Positions 1 through 8,112 of a stretch of 52,996 bases of DNA are shown here, piece after piece. The notes under the pieces are model-generated. The model searched no databases and was not told where the DNA came from. It was given only the letters and a program-made list of their open reading frames with translations. The first letter of the stretch is position 1. Each line of letters begins with the position of its first letter. The translations under genes were made by a program, and so were the position numbers. The DNA lies in the NCBI RefSeq assembly GCF_007120195.1, contig NZ_SKOG01000142.1, positions 1-52,996 on the forward strand, written 5' to 3'. This DNA comes from Aquisalimonas sp. (GTDB lineage Bacteria; Pseudomonadota; Gammaproteobacteria; Nitrococcales; Aquisalimonadaceae).

Positions 1-63
1 AAGCGCCCCCCATCGATTTGCGGCTGACGCCCAACGCCTCACCGCGGGCCTGAATGCTCGTTG

Positions 64-274
64 AATCCCTCGTAGTCCCACGCCCTGAACTCCTGGTGCA
101 TCCGTTCGGCCTCTGTGGCTGCCCCGGCACGCCCAGCGGCCGCTTGCCAGTTAGTCCCGTCACCCCGCGCGGGGGCAGCCATCCGCCCGTCGGCGCGCGT
201 CACGGGTGTGGCTGGCGGCAAATCGTCGAATCGTTGAGATAGATCAATACACCGAAGGAGGTAGTCCGTACGCT
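64..274. repeat. Diverged ~200-bp repeat, copy A
   Basis: Reading both copies side by side, long runs match: the GAATxCCTCGTAG start, CCCGCGCGGGGGC, GCCATCCGCC, and TTGAGATAG-GTCAATACACCGAA-like text at the end. Copy B is at 9475-9676 in the same orientation, also directly upstream of a gene. Small indels separate them, so the duplication is not recent. The frame alignment breaks between copies, which argues against a conserved long protein. Confidence 0.7.
234..247 (+). promoter_or_regulatory. FNR/Anr-type box upstream of the arx-type operon
   Basis: TTGAG-ATAG-ATCAA differs by one base from the FNR consensus TTGAT-N4-ATCAA. A TACGCT hexamer at 269-274 lies where a -10 would be if the box centre (240.5) sat at about -41.5, the class II position. 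The predicted start is near 282, about 22 bases before the ATG at 304. Known of the family: FNR/Anr activates under low oxygen. Regulation here is inferred. Confidence 0.65.
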
Positions 275-303
275 CTATTTAAAGGCAGTTAGGTGATAGA
301 GAC

Positions 304-1461
304 ATGCCAGGGGACCAGCCATCCAACACCAGCGCCCGTGACGCAGGCGCGGCGGTCGGCACGCAGGGCTTCGGCCCGTTGGCGTCGACGGATCCGCGTG
401 TCTCGCTGCTGGCGGATGCCTGTCTTCCCCGGCGCAGTTCTCTGACGCACTGCCAGGCGTGCGTGGACGCCTGCCCCGTCAATGCACTGGACATCTCGGC
501 GGATGGTGGACCATCCCTCACCGGTGATTGCACGGGGTGTGGTGCTTGTGCCGTGGCCTGCCCGTCCGAGGCTCTGGCCGTGCGCGGTTTCCCTGCTCCG
601 GGGGAAGCCTCACTCACGGCGCCTGCGTTCCGGGCCGTTGACTGTGACCGTGTGCCGCCAGAGTTGTCCCCGCAACGCACTCTGCGCGTACCCTGCATGG
701 CCGGGCTGCAGGACGACGAGCTGTTGGCCCTGACGCGGCGCGCAGCACCGGACGCACTGGAGCTTCTGGAGCGTGGATGGTGCGCCGATTGCCCTGTCGC
801 CGGCGGTCACGCCAGGCCAATCGACGAGGCACGCCAGCGCGCGGAGAGGCATCTGCCAGGCGGCAACCGGCCGTCTCCCAGGGTCGTCCGCAGCCCGCTG
901 CCGCCCGCCGTGGCCGAGCCGGTCCGCACGGGCACCAGCGAGCGTCATGCCAATAGCCGCCGGCAGTTTCTGCGCCGTGTGGCGGGATCCGACGATAGCG
1001 CGCCGGCCCCGCCATCCATTGCCAACCCGCGCGCCCTGGTTCAGCCCGAACGCCGGTGGCGTCTGCTGGACGAACGTCAGCGCGCAGGCGTGGATGCCGG
1101 GTCGCTACTGCCTGCGGCCGTGATCTCGGACGCGTGCTGCAATCACCGGGTCTGCGCCGCCGTCTGCCCCACGGGCGCGCTGACGGTGAGTCCGGGTCGA
1201 GACGGCCTGTTTTTCGACCCGGCGGATTGCATCCAGTGCGGTTTCTGCACAGCCGCCTGCCCGGAGCAGGCGATCCACATCGAGTCGACCGGCGGCCAAC
1301 CGGGCCGCCTCACCAATCACCGCCAGGCGCAATGCCAGGACTGCCGGCGCCCGTTCACTCCATCCGGGCAACACGACGTTCGCTGCCAAAGCTGCGAGAA
1401 GTCGCGCCACCTTGCCCGGGGCGCTTTTACGCAACTGTTCCGGCCGGATCCGGGGCAGTAA
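304..1461 (+). CDS. Multi-cluster 4Fe-4S ferredoxin protein, first gene of the arx-type operon (ArxB'-like position)
   Basis: 385 aa, no signal peptide. Two pairs of cysteine motifs of bacterial ferredoxin type are visible: CQACVDACP and CTGCGACAVACP near residues 50-85, and CCNHRVCAAVCP and CIQCGFCTAACP near residues 278-325. A C-terminal CxxC...CxxC knuckle (CQDC, CQSC) may bind zinc. It most likely passes electrons or helps assemble the neighbouring molybdoenzyme. It lies 28 bases before the catalytic gene. In described arx operons an extra FeS gene (arxB') precedes arxA, so the position fits, but this protein also resembles NapF/NapG-type ferredoxins. The start follows the FNR-type promoter; no strong ribosome site was seen. 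Confidence 0.75.
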   Translation: MPGDQPSNTSARDAGAAVGTQGFGPLASTDPRVSLLADACLPRRSSLTHCQACVDACPVNALDISADGGPSLTGDCTGCGACAVACPSEALAVRGFPAPGEASLTAPAFRAVDCDRVPPELSPQRTLRVPCMAGLQDDELLALTRRAAPDALELLERGWCADCPVAGGHARPIDEARQRAERHLPGGNRPSPRVVRSPLPPAVAEPVRTGTSERHANSRRQFLRRVAGSDDSAPAPPSIANPRALVQPERRWRLLDERQRAGVDAGSLLPAAVISDACCNHRVCAAVCPTGALTVSPGRDGLFFDPADCIQCGFCTAACPEQAIHIESTGGQPGRLTNHRQAQCQDCRRPFTPSGQHDVRCQSCEKSRHLARGAFTQLFRPDPGQ

Positions 1462-1489
1462 CGACAATGACAATCCCCGGAGGTTGCCG

Positions 1490-3994
1490 ATGAATATCCT
1501 GCAGACCCTGATTACCCGACGCCGCTTTCTGCAGGCCACCAGTGCCGCGGGCGCGGCCACCGCCATGGGTTACGGCGCGCTCCGCGGCCTCGCACCGGTG
1601 CGGGAAAGCGCCGCCCAGGAACCCGCCTCCATGGAGGGCGAGACACGGATCACCAAGAACATCTGCCACCAGTGCCCCGCGCGCTGCGGCATCGACGTCT
1701 ACACCCGCAACGGGCGCGTGCACGCCATTTACGGGGACACAGGCAACCCGATCGCCAACGGCAAGCTCTGCCCGAAGGGCCATCTGGGCACCTACCTGCT
1801 GTACGATCCGGACCGCTTCGAGGGCCCCATGAAGCGGACCAATCCCAACAAGGGTCGAAACGAGGACCCGGAGTTCGTGCCCATCACCTGGGAAGAGGCG
1901 TTCGATATCGTGGCGGAGCGTCTGAACCGGCTGCGGGAGAACGGCGAGTCCCACCGCTTCGCGCACTTCTACGGCCGCGGCTGGGGCTCCAGCGACGCCG
2001 GCATGTATGGCGATTTCGGCAAGCTCTACGGCACCCCGAACTCCGCCATCGGCCACGCCTCCATCTGCGCCGAGGGCTCCAAGCGCGCCAAGGAGGCCAC
2101 CGACGGCAACAACTCCTACAACGCCTACGACTACCGGAACTGCAACTACATCCTGAACTTCGGCGCCAGCTTCCTGGAGGCTTTCCGCCCCTACAACTAC
2201 CTGATGCAGATGTGGGGGCACATGCGTGTCAAGAGCCCGCAGACACGCATCACCTCCATTGACGTGCGCATGAACCCCACCATGGCGGCGTCGGATCGTT
2301 ATCACATGATCAAGCCCGGAACCGACGGTGCCATGGCGCTGGCTATCGCCCACGTCATCCTCACGGAAGGGCTCTGGGACAAGGAATTCGTCGGCGACTT
2401 CGAGGATGGTGAAAACCGCTTCCGCACCGGCGAGACCATCGACGCCGATGTCTTCGAGGAACGCTGGACCCACGGCATCGCCGACTGGTGGAACGAGGAA
2501 CTCAAGGACCGCACGCCGGAGTGGGCGGAGGAGATCACCACCATCCCCGCCTCCGACATGCAGCGCATCGCCCGGGAGTTCGCCACCACCAAGCCCGCGA
2601 TCGCCCTGATGGAGCGCGGTCCCACGGCGCACTTCAACGGCACCTACAACGGCATGGCCATCCACGCCCTGAACGCCCTGGCCGGCAGCATGTTCGCCGA
2701 AGGCGGGCTGTTCTACCAGATGGGCCCCTCCTACGGGCCGTTGCCGGTGAGCGCCGACGACTACATGGACGACTACGCGAAGGACATGGAAGGCAAACAC
2801 CCGCGCATCGACATGGCCGGCACCGACAAGTGGCCCATGGCTGGGACGATGATGCAGGAGACGGCGAAGCACCATCTGGCCGGTGATCCCTACAAGCTGG
2901 ATACGGCCATGTTCTTCGTCACCAACCCGATCTGGTCGGCGCCGGATCCGATTCTGTGGGAGGAGGCGCTGAAGGACGTCTTCATCATCGACACCTCGCC
3001 CTACCCGGGCGAGACCGCCATGTACGCCGACATCATCATGCCGGAACACACCTACCTGGAACGGCTGCAGGACTCGCCCACCTACCCCTTCGAGGGCTGG
3101 CCCATGTCGGCTCTGCGCGTCCCTGCCGTGGACCCGGTTTACGACACCAAGCACTTCGGCGACATGCTCATCGAGATCGGCAAGCGCATCGACGGGCCCA
3201 TGAGCGAGTACTACGCCGAACTGGGCGATGTGGAGAACATGCTGCGCCACCGCGCCGCCGGCTTCGCCGATGACCCGGGCGACAACGGCGTCAACGACTT
3301 CGAGAGCTGGAAGGAGAAGGGCGTGTGGTACAAGAAGCCCTACCACTGGCGCTACTGGCGCGGCCAGTTCTGGGAGTGGGACGGCGATGACTACACCATC
3401 GAGATGAGCGAGCCCGAAGTCAAGGACAAGCTCATGCCCACCGGCTCCGGCAAGTTCGAGTTCAAGTCCAGCTTCCTGGAGGAGCACGCCGGCTACATCG
3501 CTGAGGAGATGGGCATCCCGGAAGACAAGGCGGGCATCATCCAGTGGGTGGAACCGCGCCACACCGGCGGCGGCGACCTGCACTTCGTCACGCCCAAGCT
3601 GCCACTGAAGGCCGAGGGCCGCAGCGCCAACCTGCCCCAGGCACAGGCGTACATGCAGCCAATCGTCGGCGGCCAGGGCACGGTGTTTCTGGAAGTCCAC
3701 CCCAGGACGGCCCACGAGCGCGGCATCAGTGATGGCGACACCGTCCGCTTGTCGGCGCAGGTGCGCGGCGAGCAGAAGAGCATTACCGCGGTCGCCCGCC
3801 TGATGCCCTCGCACCGCCCGGACACCCTGGTACTGCCCCACGAATACGGCCACTGGGCTCAGGGCCGGTGGGCCACGGCGAACGGGCGTCACGCCAAACC
3901 GGGGAACTCGGGCGAGCTCACAGAAAACCTGTCCGACCCGATTTCAGGGCTCGCCAGCTACTACACCAGCAAGGTCACGCTGGAACGGGCCTGA
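1490..3994 (+). CDS. arxA: Arx-type arsenite oxidase, molybdopterin catalytic subunit
   Basis: 834 aa member of the DMSO reductase family. The start at 1490 is preceded by CGGAGG and gives a Tat signal (TRRRFLQATSAAG, residues 9-21). A 4Fe-4S site is formed by C59, C62, C66 and C94. The sequence YGRGWG at residues 161-166 matches the motif I recall separating ArxA (GRGWG) from arsenate reductase ArrA (RGRY). C193 in ICAEGSK is the likely molybdenum ligand and K198 follows it. The C-terminal quarter has the dinucleotide-binding fold typical of the family. It would act in the periplasm, oxidising arsenite and passing electrons through the FeS subunit to the membrane subunit. Polysulfide/thiosulfate reductase (PsrA/PhsA) relatives are the main alternative. 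Confidence 0.75.
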   Translation: MNILQTLITRRRFLQATSAAGAATAMGYGALRGLAPVRESAAQEPASMEGETRITKNICHQCPARCGIDVYTRNGRVHAIYGDTGNPIANGKLCPKGHLGTYLLYDPDRFEGPMKRTNPNKGRNEDPEFVPITWEEAFDIVAERLNRLRENGESHRFAHFYGRGWGSSDAGMYGDFGKLYGTPNSAIGHASICAEGSKRAKEATDGNNSYNAYDYRNCNYILNFGASFLEAFRPYNYLMQMWGHMRVKSPQTRITSIDVRMNPTMAASDRYHMIKPGTDGAMALAIAHVILTEGLWDKEFVGDFEDGENRFRTGETIDADVFEERWTHGIADWWNEELKDRTPEWAEEITTIPASDMQRIAREFATTKPAIALMERGPTAHFNGTYNGMAIHALNALAGSMFAEGGLFYQMGPSYGPLPVSADDYMDDYAKDMEGKHPRIDMAGTDKWPMAGTMMQETAKHHLAGDPYKLDTAMFFVTNPIWSAPDPILWEEALKDVFIIDTSPYPGETAMYADIIMPEHTYLERLQDSPTYPFEGWPMSALRVPAVDPVYDTKHFGDMLIEIGKRIDGPMSEYYAELGDVENMLRHRAAGFADDPGDNGVNDFESWKEKGVWYKKPYHWRYWRGQFWEWDGDDYTIEMSEPEVKDKLMPTGSGKFEFKSSFLEEHAGYIAEEMGIPEDKAGIIQWVEPRHTGGGDLHFVTPKLPLKAEGRSANLPQAQAYMQPIVGGQGTVFLEVHPRTAHERGISDGDTVRLSAQVRGEQKSITAVARLMPSHRPDTLVLPHEYGHWAQGRWATANGRHAKPGNSGELTENLSDPISGLASYYTSKVTLERA

Positions 3995-4018
3995 GCACGA
4001 TAACGGAGGAGTTGCAAC

Positions 4019-4768
4019 ATGGCTAAGTGGGGAATGGTCATTGACCTGGACAAATGCACCGGATGCCAGGCCTGCACGACGGCGTGCGCCATGGAGAACG
4101 ACACCCTGCCCGGCGAGAGCTGGCAGGACGTGCTGTTCTACAACGAGGGTGAGTACCCGAGCGCACAGATGAAGTGGCTGCCGCGGCCGTGCATGCAGTG
4201 CGAGGATCCCTCCTGCGTGCACGTCTGCCCGACCCGGGCCACCTACAAGGACGAGGACGCCGGCGGCATCGTGTTCGTGGACTGGAACAAGTGCATCGGC
4301 TGCAAGTACTGCATGATTGCCTGCCCGTACGGGGTGCGCTTCTTCGCCGACGAGCAGCCCCTGGTGGAGCCGGACATCCGCGACACCTACCCCGGCGAGA
4401 ACGGCCAGATGTGGAGCCCGCCCTACCAGAACCCGGAGCAGGACTGGCGCCGGGGCATCGGCATCCAGCCCAAGGGCGTGGTCTCCAAGTGCACCTTCTG
4501 CTACCACAAGGTCAGCAAGGCCCCCGAGGGCGTCGCGGACCTGGACGAGGACGATCCGGAACTCAAGGAGTACGTGCCCGCTTGCGTGCGCACCTGTGCG
4601 CCCAAGGCCCGCTTCTTCGGCGACCTGGACAACCCGGAATCCAACGTCAACCGGCTCATCGCCGACAAGAAGGGGGCGCGGCTGCTCGACCACACGGGGA
4701 ACCGTCCGCAGGTCTACTACCTGGGTGCCGGCGCCAGTATTCCGGCCTTCCGCCCACGCGAATCCTGA
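4019..4768 (+). CDS. arxB: 4Fe-4S electron-transfer subunit of the Arx-type oxidoreductase
   Basis: 249 aa, with a GGAGG-containing ribosome site just upstream. It has the four-cluster layout of the DmsB/PsrB/TtrB family: CTGCQACTTAC (residues 15-25), CMQCEDPSCVHVCP (about 59-72), CIGCKYCMIACP (about 92-103), and a last set split between CTFC (about 160) and CVRTCAP (about 193). It lacks its own signal peptide, as expected for a subunit co-exported with the Tat-signal catalytic partner. It lies 24 bases after arxA and 15 before arxC, and should carry electrons between the molybdenum site and the membrane quinone subunit. Confidence 0.8.
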   Translation: MAKWGMVIDLDKCTGCQACTTACAMENDTLPGESWQDVLFYNEGEYPSAQMKWLPRPCMQCEDPSCVHVCPTRATYKDEDAGGIVFVDWNKCIGCKYCMIACPYGVRFFADEQPLVEPDIRDTYPGENGQMWSPPYQNPEQDWRRGIGIQPKGVVSKCTFCYHKVSKAPEGVADLDEDDPELKEYVPACVRTCAPKARFFGDLDNPESNVNRLIADKKGARLLDHTGNRPQVYYLGAGASIPAFRPRES

Positions 4769-4783
4769 AGGGGGTAAGCGGAC

Positions 4784-5980
4784 ATGTCCGACAACAACAT
4801 CATGAAGGGCGGGCCGGGTACCGGCCTGCTGATCCTCTCCGCCGTCGTGCTGGTGGTCTCCTTCGGCTATGTCATGTTCCAGCTCATGACCGTGGGCCAT
4901 GCGGCATTCAACGTGAGCTCCAAGCTCCCCTGGGGCCAGCCCATCTCCACGTACCTCTACTTCGCCCTGGCCTCGTCCGGGCTGGGCCTGATCGCATCGC
5001 TGCCGCTGGTCTTCGGCTTCAAGCAGTATTACGGCATCGCCAAGCGGGCAATCTTCCTGGCCTTCATCATCCTGATCTCCGGCATGGCGGTGCTGGCGCT
5101 GGAGCTGGGTCACACCTTCCGCATGCTCTGGGCGATCCCGTTCAACATGCAGATCCAGTCCGCCATGTTCTGGATGGGCGTCTTCTACGCCGCGGATCTG
5201 CTGTTCCTGCTGTGGAAGTTCCAGAAAATGGAAGCTGGCGACTGGGACAGCAGGAACACGAAGATCATCGGCATCGCCTCGTTCCTGGGCGTGCTGCTCG
5301 CGAGCGGCAACCTGGCGCTGATCTTCGGCATGATGAGTATGCGGCCGTTCTGGTACGATGGCTCCCTGCCCATCTACTTTTACCTCACCGCGATCACCAG
5401 CGGCATGGCGGCCCTGGTGTTCTTCACCTATCTGGCCTACGGCTTCACTCGCAGCAACATGCCGGAGAAACTGCAGATTGTCTTTACCGGGGGCCTGCCC
5501 AAGCTGTTCGCCACTGTCCTCGGGTTGACCATCCTGTTCGTGACCGTGCGTGCGATCACCGGGCTCTACGCCAACAACCCCGAGGTCTACCACGTCTGGG
5601 CGGACTACCTGTTCGCCTCGCCGCTGTACATCCTCTCGCTGGTGTTCGGCCTGCTGCTGCCCTTCGCCCTGATGATGTCGGCCAAATTGCGCGTCAATCC
5701 GCAGATACAGATCCTGGTGGCGGTGCTGACCTTCGGCGGTCTGTTCGCCGAGCGCTACTACTTCGTCGTGGGCGGTCAGGTCATTCCCCTTTTTCAGGGC
5801 ACGTGGGCCTGGGATATGCTCCAGTACACACCGTCGGTCACAGAGTGGGCGCTGACCATCATGGGCGCGGCCATGATGTTCACCCTCTACGTGCTGGGCG
5901 AGAAGTATTTCGATCTGTCTGCCGCCCCGCAATTGGAAAGGGCCCCGCGAACGGCGGAGCCCCGCCAGGCGACAGCATGA
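4784..5980 (+). CDS. arxC: NrfD/PsrC-type membrane subunit (quinone-reacting)
   Basis: 398 aa, strongly hydrophobic with roughly eight to ten membrane segments from residue 14 (GLLILSAVVLVVSFGYV) to about residue 380. The C-terminus is short, soluble and Ala/Glu/Arg-rich. The family (NrfD/PsrC) has no haem and exchanges electrons with quinone at the periplasmic side of the membrane. Here it would anchor the ArxAB pair and reduce quinone during arsenite oxidation. It follows arxB by 15 bases. Whether the flow is to quinone (oxidase) or from quinone (reductase) cannot be read from this subunit. Confidence 0.8.
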   Translation: MSDNNIMKGGPGTGLLILSAVVLVVSFGYVMFQLMTVGHAAFNVSSKLPWGQPISTYLYFALASSGLGLIASLPLVFGFKQYYGIAKRAIFLAFIILISGMAVLALELGHTFRMLWAIPFNMQIQSAMFWMGVFYAADLLFLLWKFQKMEAGDWDSRNTKIIGIASFLGVLLASGNLALIFGMMSMRPFWYDGSLPIYFYLTAITSGMAALVFFTYLAYGFTRSNMPEKLQIVFTGGLPKLFATVLGLTILFVTVRAITGLYANNPEVYHVWADYLFASPLYILSLVFGLLLPFALMMSAKLRVNPQIQILVAVLTFGGLFAERYYFVVGGQVIPLFQGTWAWDMLQYTPSVTEWALTIMGAAMMFTLYVLGEKYFDLSAAPQLERAPRTAEPRQATA

Positions 5981-6039
5981 AGGCAGGTGCCGGGGGCGAC
6001 ACCCTGCCCCCGGTGCCCTCCCCCCAAGGAGGTCATCGA

Positions 6040-6963
6040 ATGCAACCGACCGCAAACGCAACGGCTCCGTCGGACGGCCAGGGGCGTTACCTGATGGCCC
6101 GGGCAGAGCTCTATCATTGCCTCGGCCAGGCATTTGTGCCGCCCATGGACCCGGCCTACCATCAGGCCATGACGGACGCTCTGCCGGCGGATCTGGACGA
6201 GCTTGTGCCGGGCAAAGGCGCAGGCGCGGCGCTGGCTTCGTCCATGGCGGCGACCGCCGATCATCAGTCCCTGCTGCGAGCCTACAGCCGGCTGTTCCTG
6301 GTGCCGCCACGTCCCGCCCCCTTGAATGCCGGCGCGTACATCGACGGCACCATCATGGGCCCCAGCGTGGTAGAGATGGAGCGCTACTATCAGCGCCACG
6401 GACTTGCCCGCGACGCCGACTTCCGCGGCATGCCGGACCATCTTGTGCTGCAGCTGCAGTTTCTGGCCGCGCTGCTCGGTACGGCAGCGCAAATGGATAG
6501 TGCCCGGGCGACGAGCGTACTTCAGGAGGCGCGCGATTTCCTCAACCGCTTCCTCCGCCCCTGGCCGAATGACCTGTTACAACGGCTGGATCACCAGAGC
6601 AGCCGAGACGCGCGGTGCCGCCCCTACGCCGTTCTCGGCCGTCTGGTGCGCGACGCTCTGGATGAGGATGCGCGTTGGCTGCAGTCCCGCGTACCCGCGC
6701 CCGCCCCGCACGCGGCGGAGCCGGACGTCAACGAAAGCCGCGGGGCCGCAAGGGAAGCCGCCTTCGGTGAGCAGTCCCACTGCGGGCACTGTGGCAACCC
6801 GTTCGCCGCCTCCGCCGAGCTGGCCGGCATGATCCGGATCCTGGAAGAAAAGGGCCTCGACGCGGGGCATCTGTCCGTGTGCCCGGATTGCCGGGCCGAG
6901 ACCATGGGGCTTAAGGCAACGAAACCGCATTTCAAGGAGTTGCCTTCCGAAACCGGCTCATGA
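6040..6963 (+). CDS. arxD: TorD/DmsD-family molybdoenzyme chaperone with C-terminal zinc knuckle
   Basis: 307 aa. The start at 6040 is chosen because AAGGAGG lies eight bases upstream; the open frame runs much further back but only as a shadow of arxB/arxC. Residues about 15-190 form the all-helical TorD-type domain (LMARAELYHCLGQAF, LFLVPPRPAPLNAGAYIDG). This family binds the Tat signal of its partner and holds it for cofactor insertion in the cytoplasm. Residues about 250-290 carry CGHCGN and CPDC, a likely zinc ribbon not present in simple TorD proteins. The gene overlaps the next one by ATGA. Confidence 0.75.
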   Translation: MQPTANATAPSDGQGRYLMARAELYHCLGQAFVPPMDPAYHQAMTDALPADLDELVPGKGAGAALASSMAATADHQSLLRAYSRLFLVPPRPAPLNAGAYIDGTIMGPSVVEMERYYQRHGLARDADFRGMPDHLVLQLQFLAALLGTAAQMDSARATSVLQEARDFLNRFLRPWPNDLLQRLDHQSSRDARCRPYAVLGRLVRDALDEDARWLQSRVPAPAPHAAEPDVNESRGAAREAAFGEQSHCGHCGNPFAASAELAGMIRILEEKGLDAGHLSVCPDCRAETMGLKATKPHFKELPSETGS

Positions 6964-7511
6964 CGCGGCGTGGCGCCATTCGGGCTGTATGCCTTGGACT
7001 GGCTCTGTTGCTCTGCCTTGCGCCACACCCTGTCATAGCCGGCATGTCGTATGATCAGTTGGTGGAGCCGACCGATGACGGTATGACCGAGGAGGAGCGC
7101 GAGGCGCGGCGCGAGGCCATTGAGCGCGACCGTCAGGCCGCGGAGGAGCGCCGGCGCGCGCAGGAAGACCAGGCCCGAGTCGAGCGCGAGGCCCAGGAGG
7201 CGGACGATGCCAGCAGACCCTACCCCGAGCGCCTCACGGAGCAACGGTGCATGACCTGCCACGCCGCCAACGACTTCGACAAAGAGCAGCGCAGCTGGCC
7301 CGGCTGGGCGTTCACGGTGTGGCGCATGGAGTTGGCGTACGGTGCGGATCTGGAAGCCGGCGAGTGGCGGGTCATTAGCGACCATCTCGCGGAGGAGCAC
7401 GCTGCCCCTCCGGTCAGAGCCGCCGCTGTCTGGGCCGCACTCGGGATGGGCCCGATGGTTACGGTCGCGCTCATCTGGTTCATCAGACATCGCAGAAGGA
7501 ATGCCCCATGA
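6960..7511 (+). CDS. Membrane-anchored monohaem cytochrome c-like protein
   Basis: 183 aa. A signal peptide (residues 1-24, LGLALLLCLAPHPVIAG) is followed by a highly charged Glu/Arg-rich stretch (about 38-80) likely to be helical or coiled-coil. One haem c site CMTCH (about 97-101) follows. A C-terminal membrane segment (about 157-176) ends in Arg-rich residues, placing the haem in the periplasm. Its start overlaps the stop of the chaperone gene (ATGA) and its stop overlaps the next start (ATGA), so it is translationally coupled to the operon. It may take electrons from, or deliver them to, the arx-type complex; this is inference from position only. Confidence 0.65.
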   Translation: MTRRGAIRAVCLGLALLLCLAPHPVIAGMSYDQLVEPTDDGMTEEEREARREAIERDRQAAEERRRAQEDQARVEREAQEADDASRPYPERLTEQRCMTCHAANDFDKEQRSWPGWAFTVWRMELAYGADLEAGEWRVISDHLAEEHAAPPVRAAAVWAALGMGPMVTVALIWFIRHRRRNAP

Positions 7512-8008
7512 TCATCGCCCACAACACCGTCGCAACCGTCAACTACCAGCTCACCAGCCGGGACGGCGATCCCCTGGACGACAGCGAGCAGTCGGGCCCC
7601 ATGGTCTACCTTCATGGTTACCGGCATGTCCTGCCGGCCCTGGAAGAGGCCCTGGAGAGCGCCGGGCCCGGTGACGAACTGGTGGTGGAACTGGCCGCCG
7701 AGGACGCGTACGGCCCGCGGCAGGAGAACCTGGTGTTCGAGGCAAAGCGGGACGCGCTGCCCGAAGGGCTGGAACTGACGCCAGGCAAGCGCCTGAGCAC
7801 CGGCTCGTACGGACGGCGTTTCTCCCTGCGCGTCGTTCGCCTGACCGACGACGGCGCGGTGCTCGACGGCAATCACCCGTTGGCGGGCCAATGGCTGGCG
7901 TTCCGGCTGAGCGTCCGTGCCGTCCGCGAGGCCACCGCCGACGAGATACGCGCGCAACGTGCCTACGGGGATACAGCCAGCCGGCCGCAGGCCGCCGCCT
8001 GGATGTAG
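7508..8008 (+). CDS. FKBP-type peptidyl-prolyl isomerase, SlyD-like
   Basis: 166 aa. The SlyD layout is clear: an N-terminal FKBP half (VNYQLTSRDGDPLDDS, then GYRHVLPALEEALE), the inserted IF domain (AAEDAYGPRQENLV), and the conserved DGNHPLAGQWLAF near residues 120-132. There is no His-rich metal-binding tail as in E. coli SlyD. The IF domain gives chaperone activity in the family. It is coupled by ATGA overlap to the cytochrome gene, suggesting a folding role for operon products, although there is no signal peptide so it acts in the cytoplasm. Confidence 0.8.
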   Translation: MIIAHNTVATVNYQLTSRDGDPLDDSEQSGPMVYLHGYRHVLPALEEALESAGPGDELVVELAAEDAYGPRQENLVFEAKRDALPEGLELTPGKRLSTGSYGRRFSLRVVRLTDDGAVLDGNHPLAGQWLAFRLSVRAVREATADEIRAQRAYGDTASRPQAAAWM

Positions 8009-8112
8009 AAGCCCGCCAGATTGGACCATGATTGCCTCAGATCAAGATCCGTCCTGCTGCATGCTGCATACTGACAATTCTTAGCAATTTATCCCTGGTT
8101 GAGGTAATCATC

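Larger units (their letters stand above)
1..303. other. Intergenic leader of the arx-type operon (repeat copy A)
   Basis: No convincing gene. Positions about 64-274 align with 9475-9676 (copy B), including a minus-strand peptide frame sharing MAAPAR and TNW residues. The copy ends in an FNR-type box and a -10-like hexamer just before the first operon gene. The short minus-strand frame (39-221) may be a decayed gene or leader; I do not recognise it. Confidence 0.6.

Noticed and set aside
1427-3892. 821-residue open frame antisense to the catalytic subunit gene
   Set aside because: Third-position shadow of a strongly biased high-GC gene; Val/Gly/His-rich with no family features, while the plus strand has a full Tat-signal molybdoenzyme.
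3944-6310. 788-residue minus-strand open frame across arxB-arxD
   Set aside because: Low-complexity His/Gln/Gly/Asp-rich shadow of three well-recognised plus-strand genes.
304-6963. Reading the operon as polysulfide, thiosulfate or arsenate reductase
   Set aside because: The GRGWG signature, the extra ferredoxin gene upstream and the A-B-C-D order fit Arx better; kept as an alternative because no phylogeny could be run.
8032-8112. Upstream extension of the thiolase
   Set aside because: Extra 27 residues do not match thiolase N-termini; the ATG at 8113 begins the conserved sequence.
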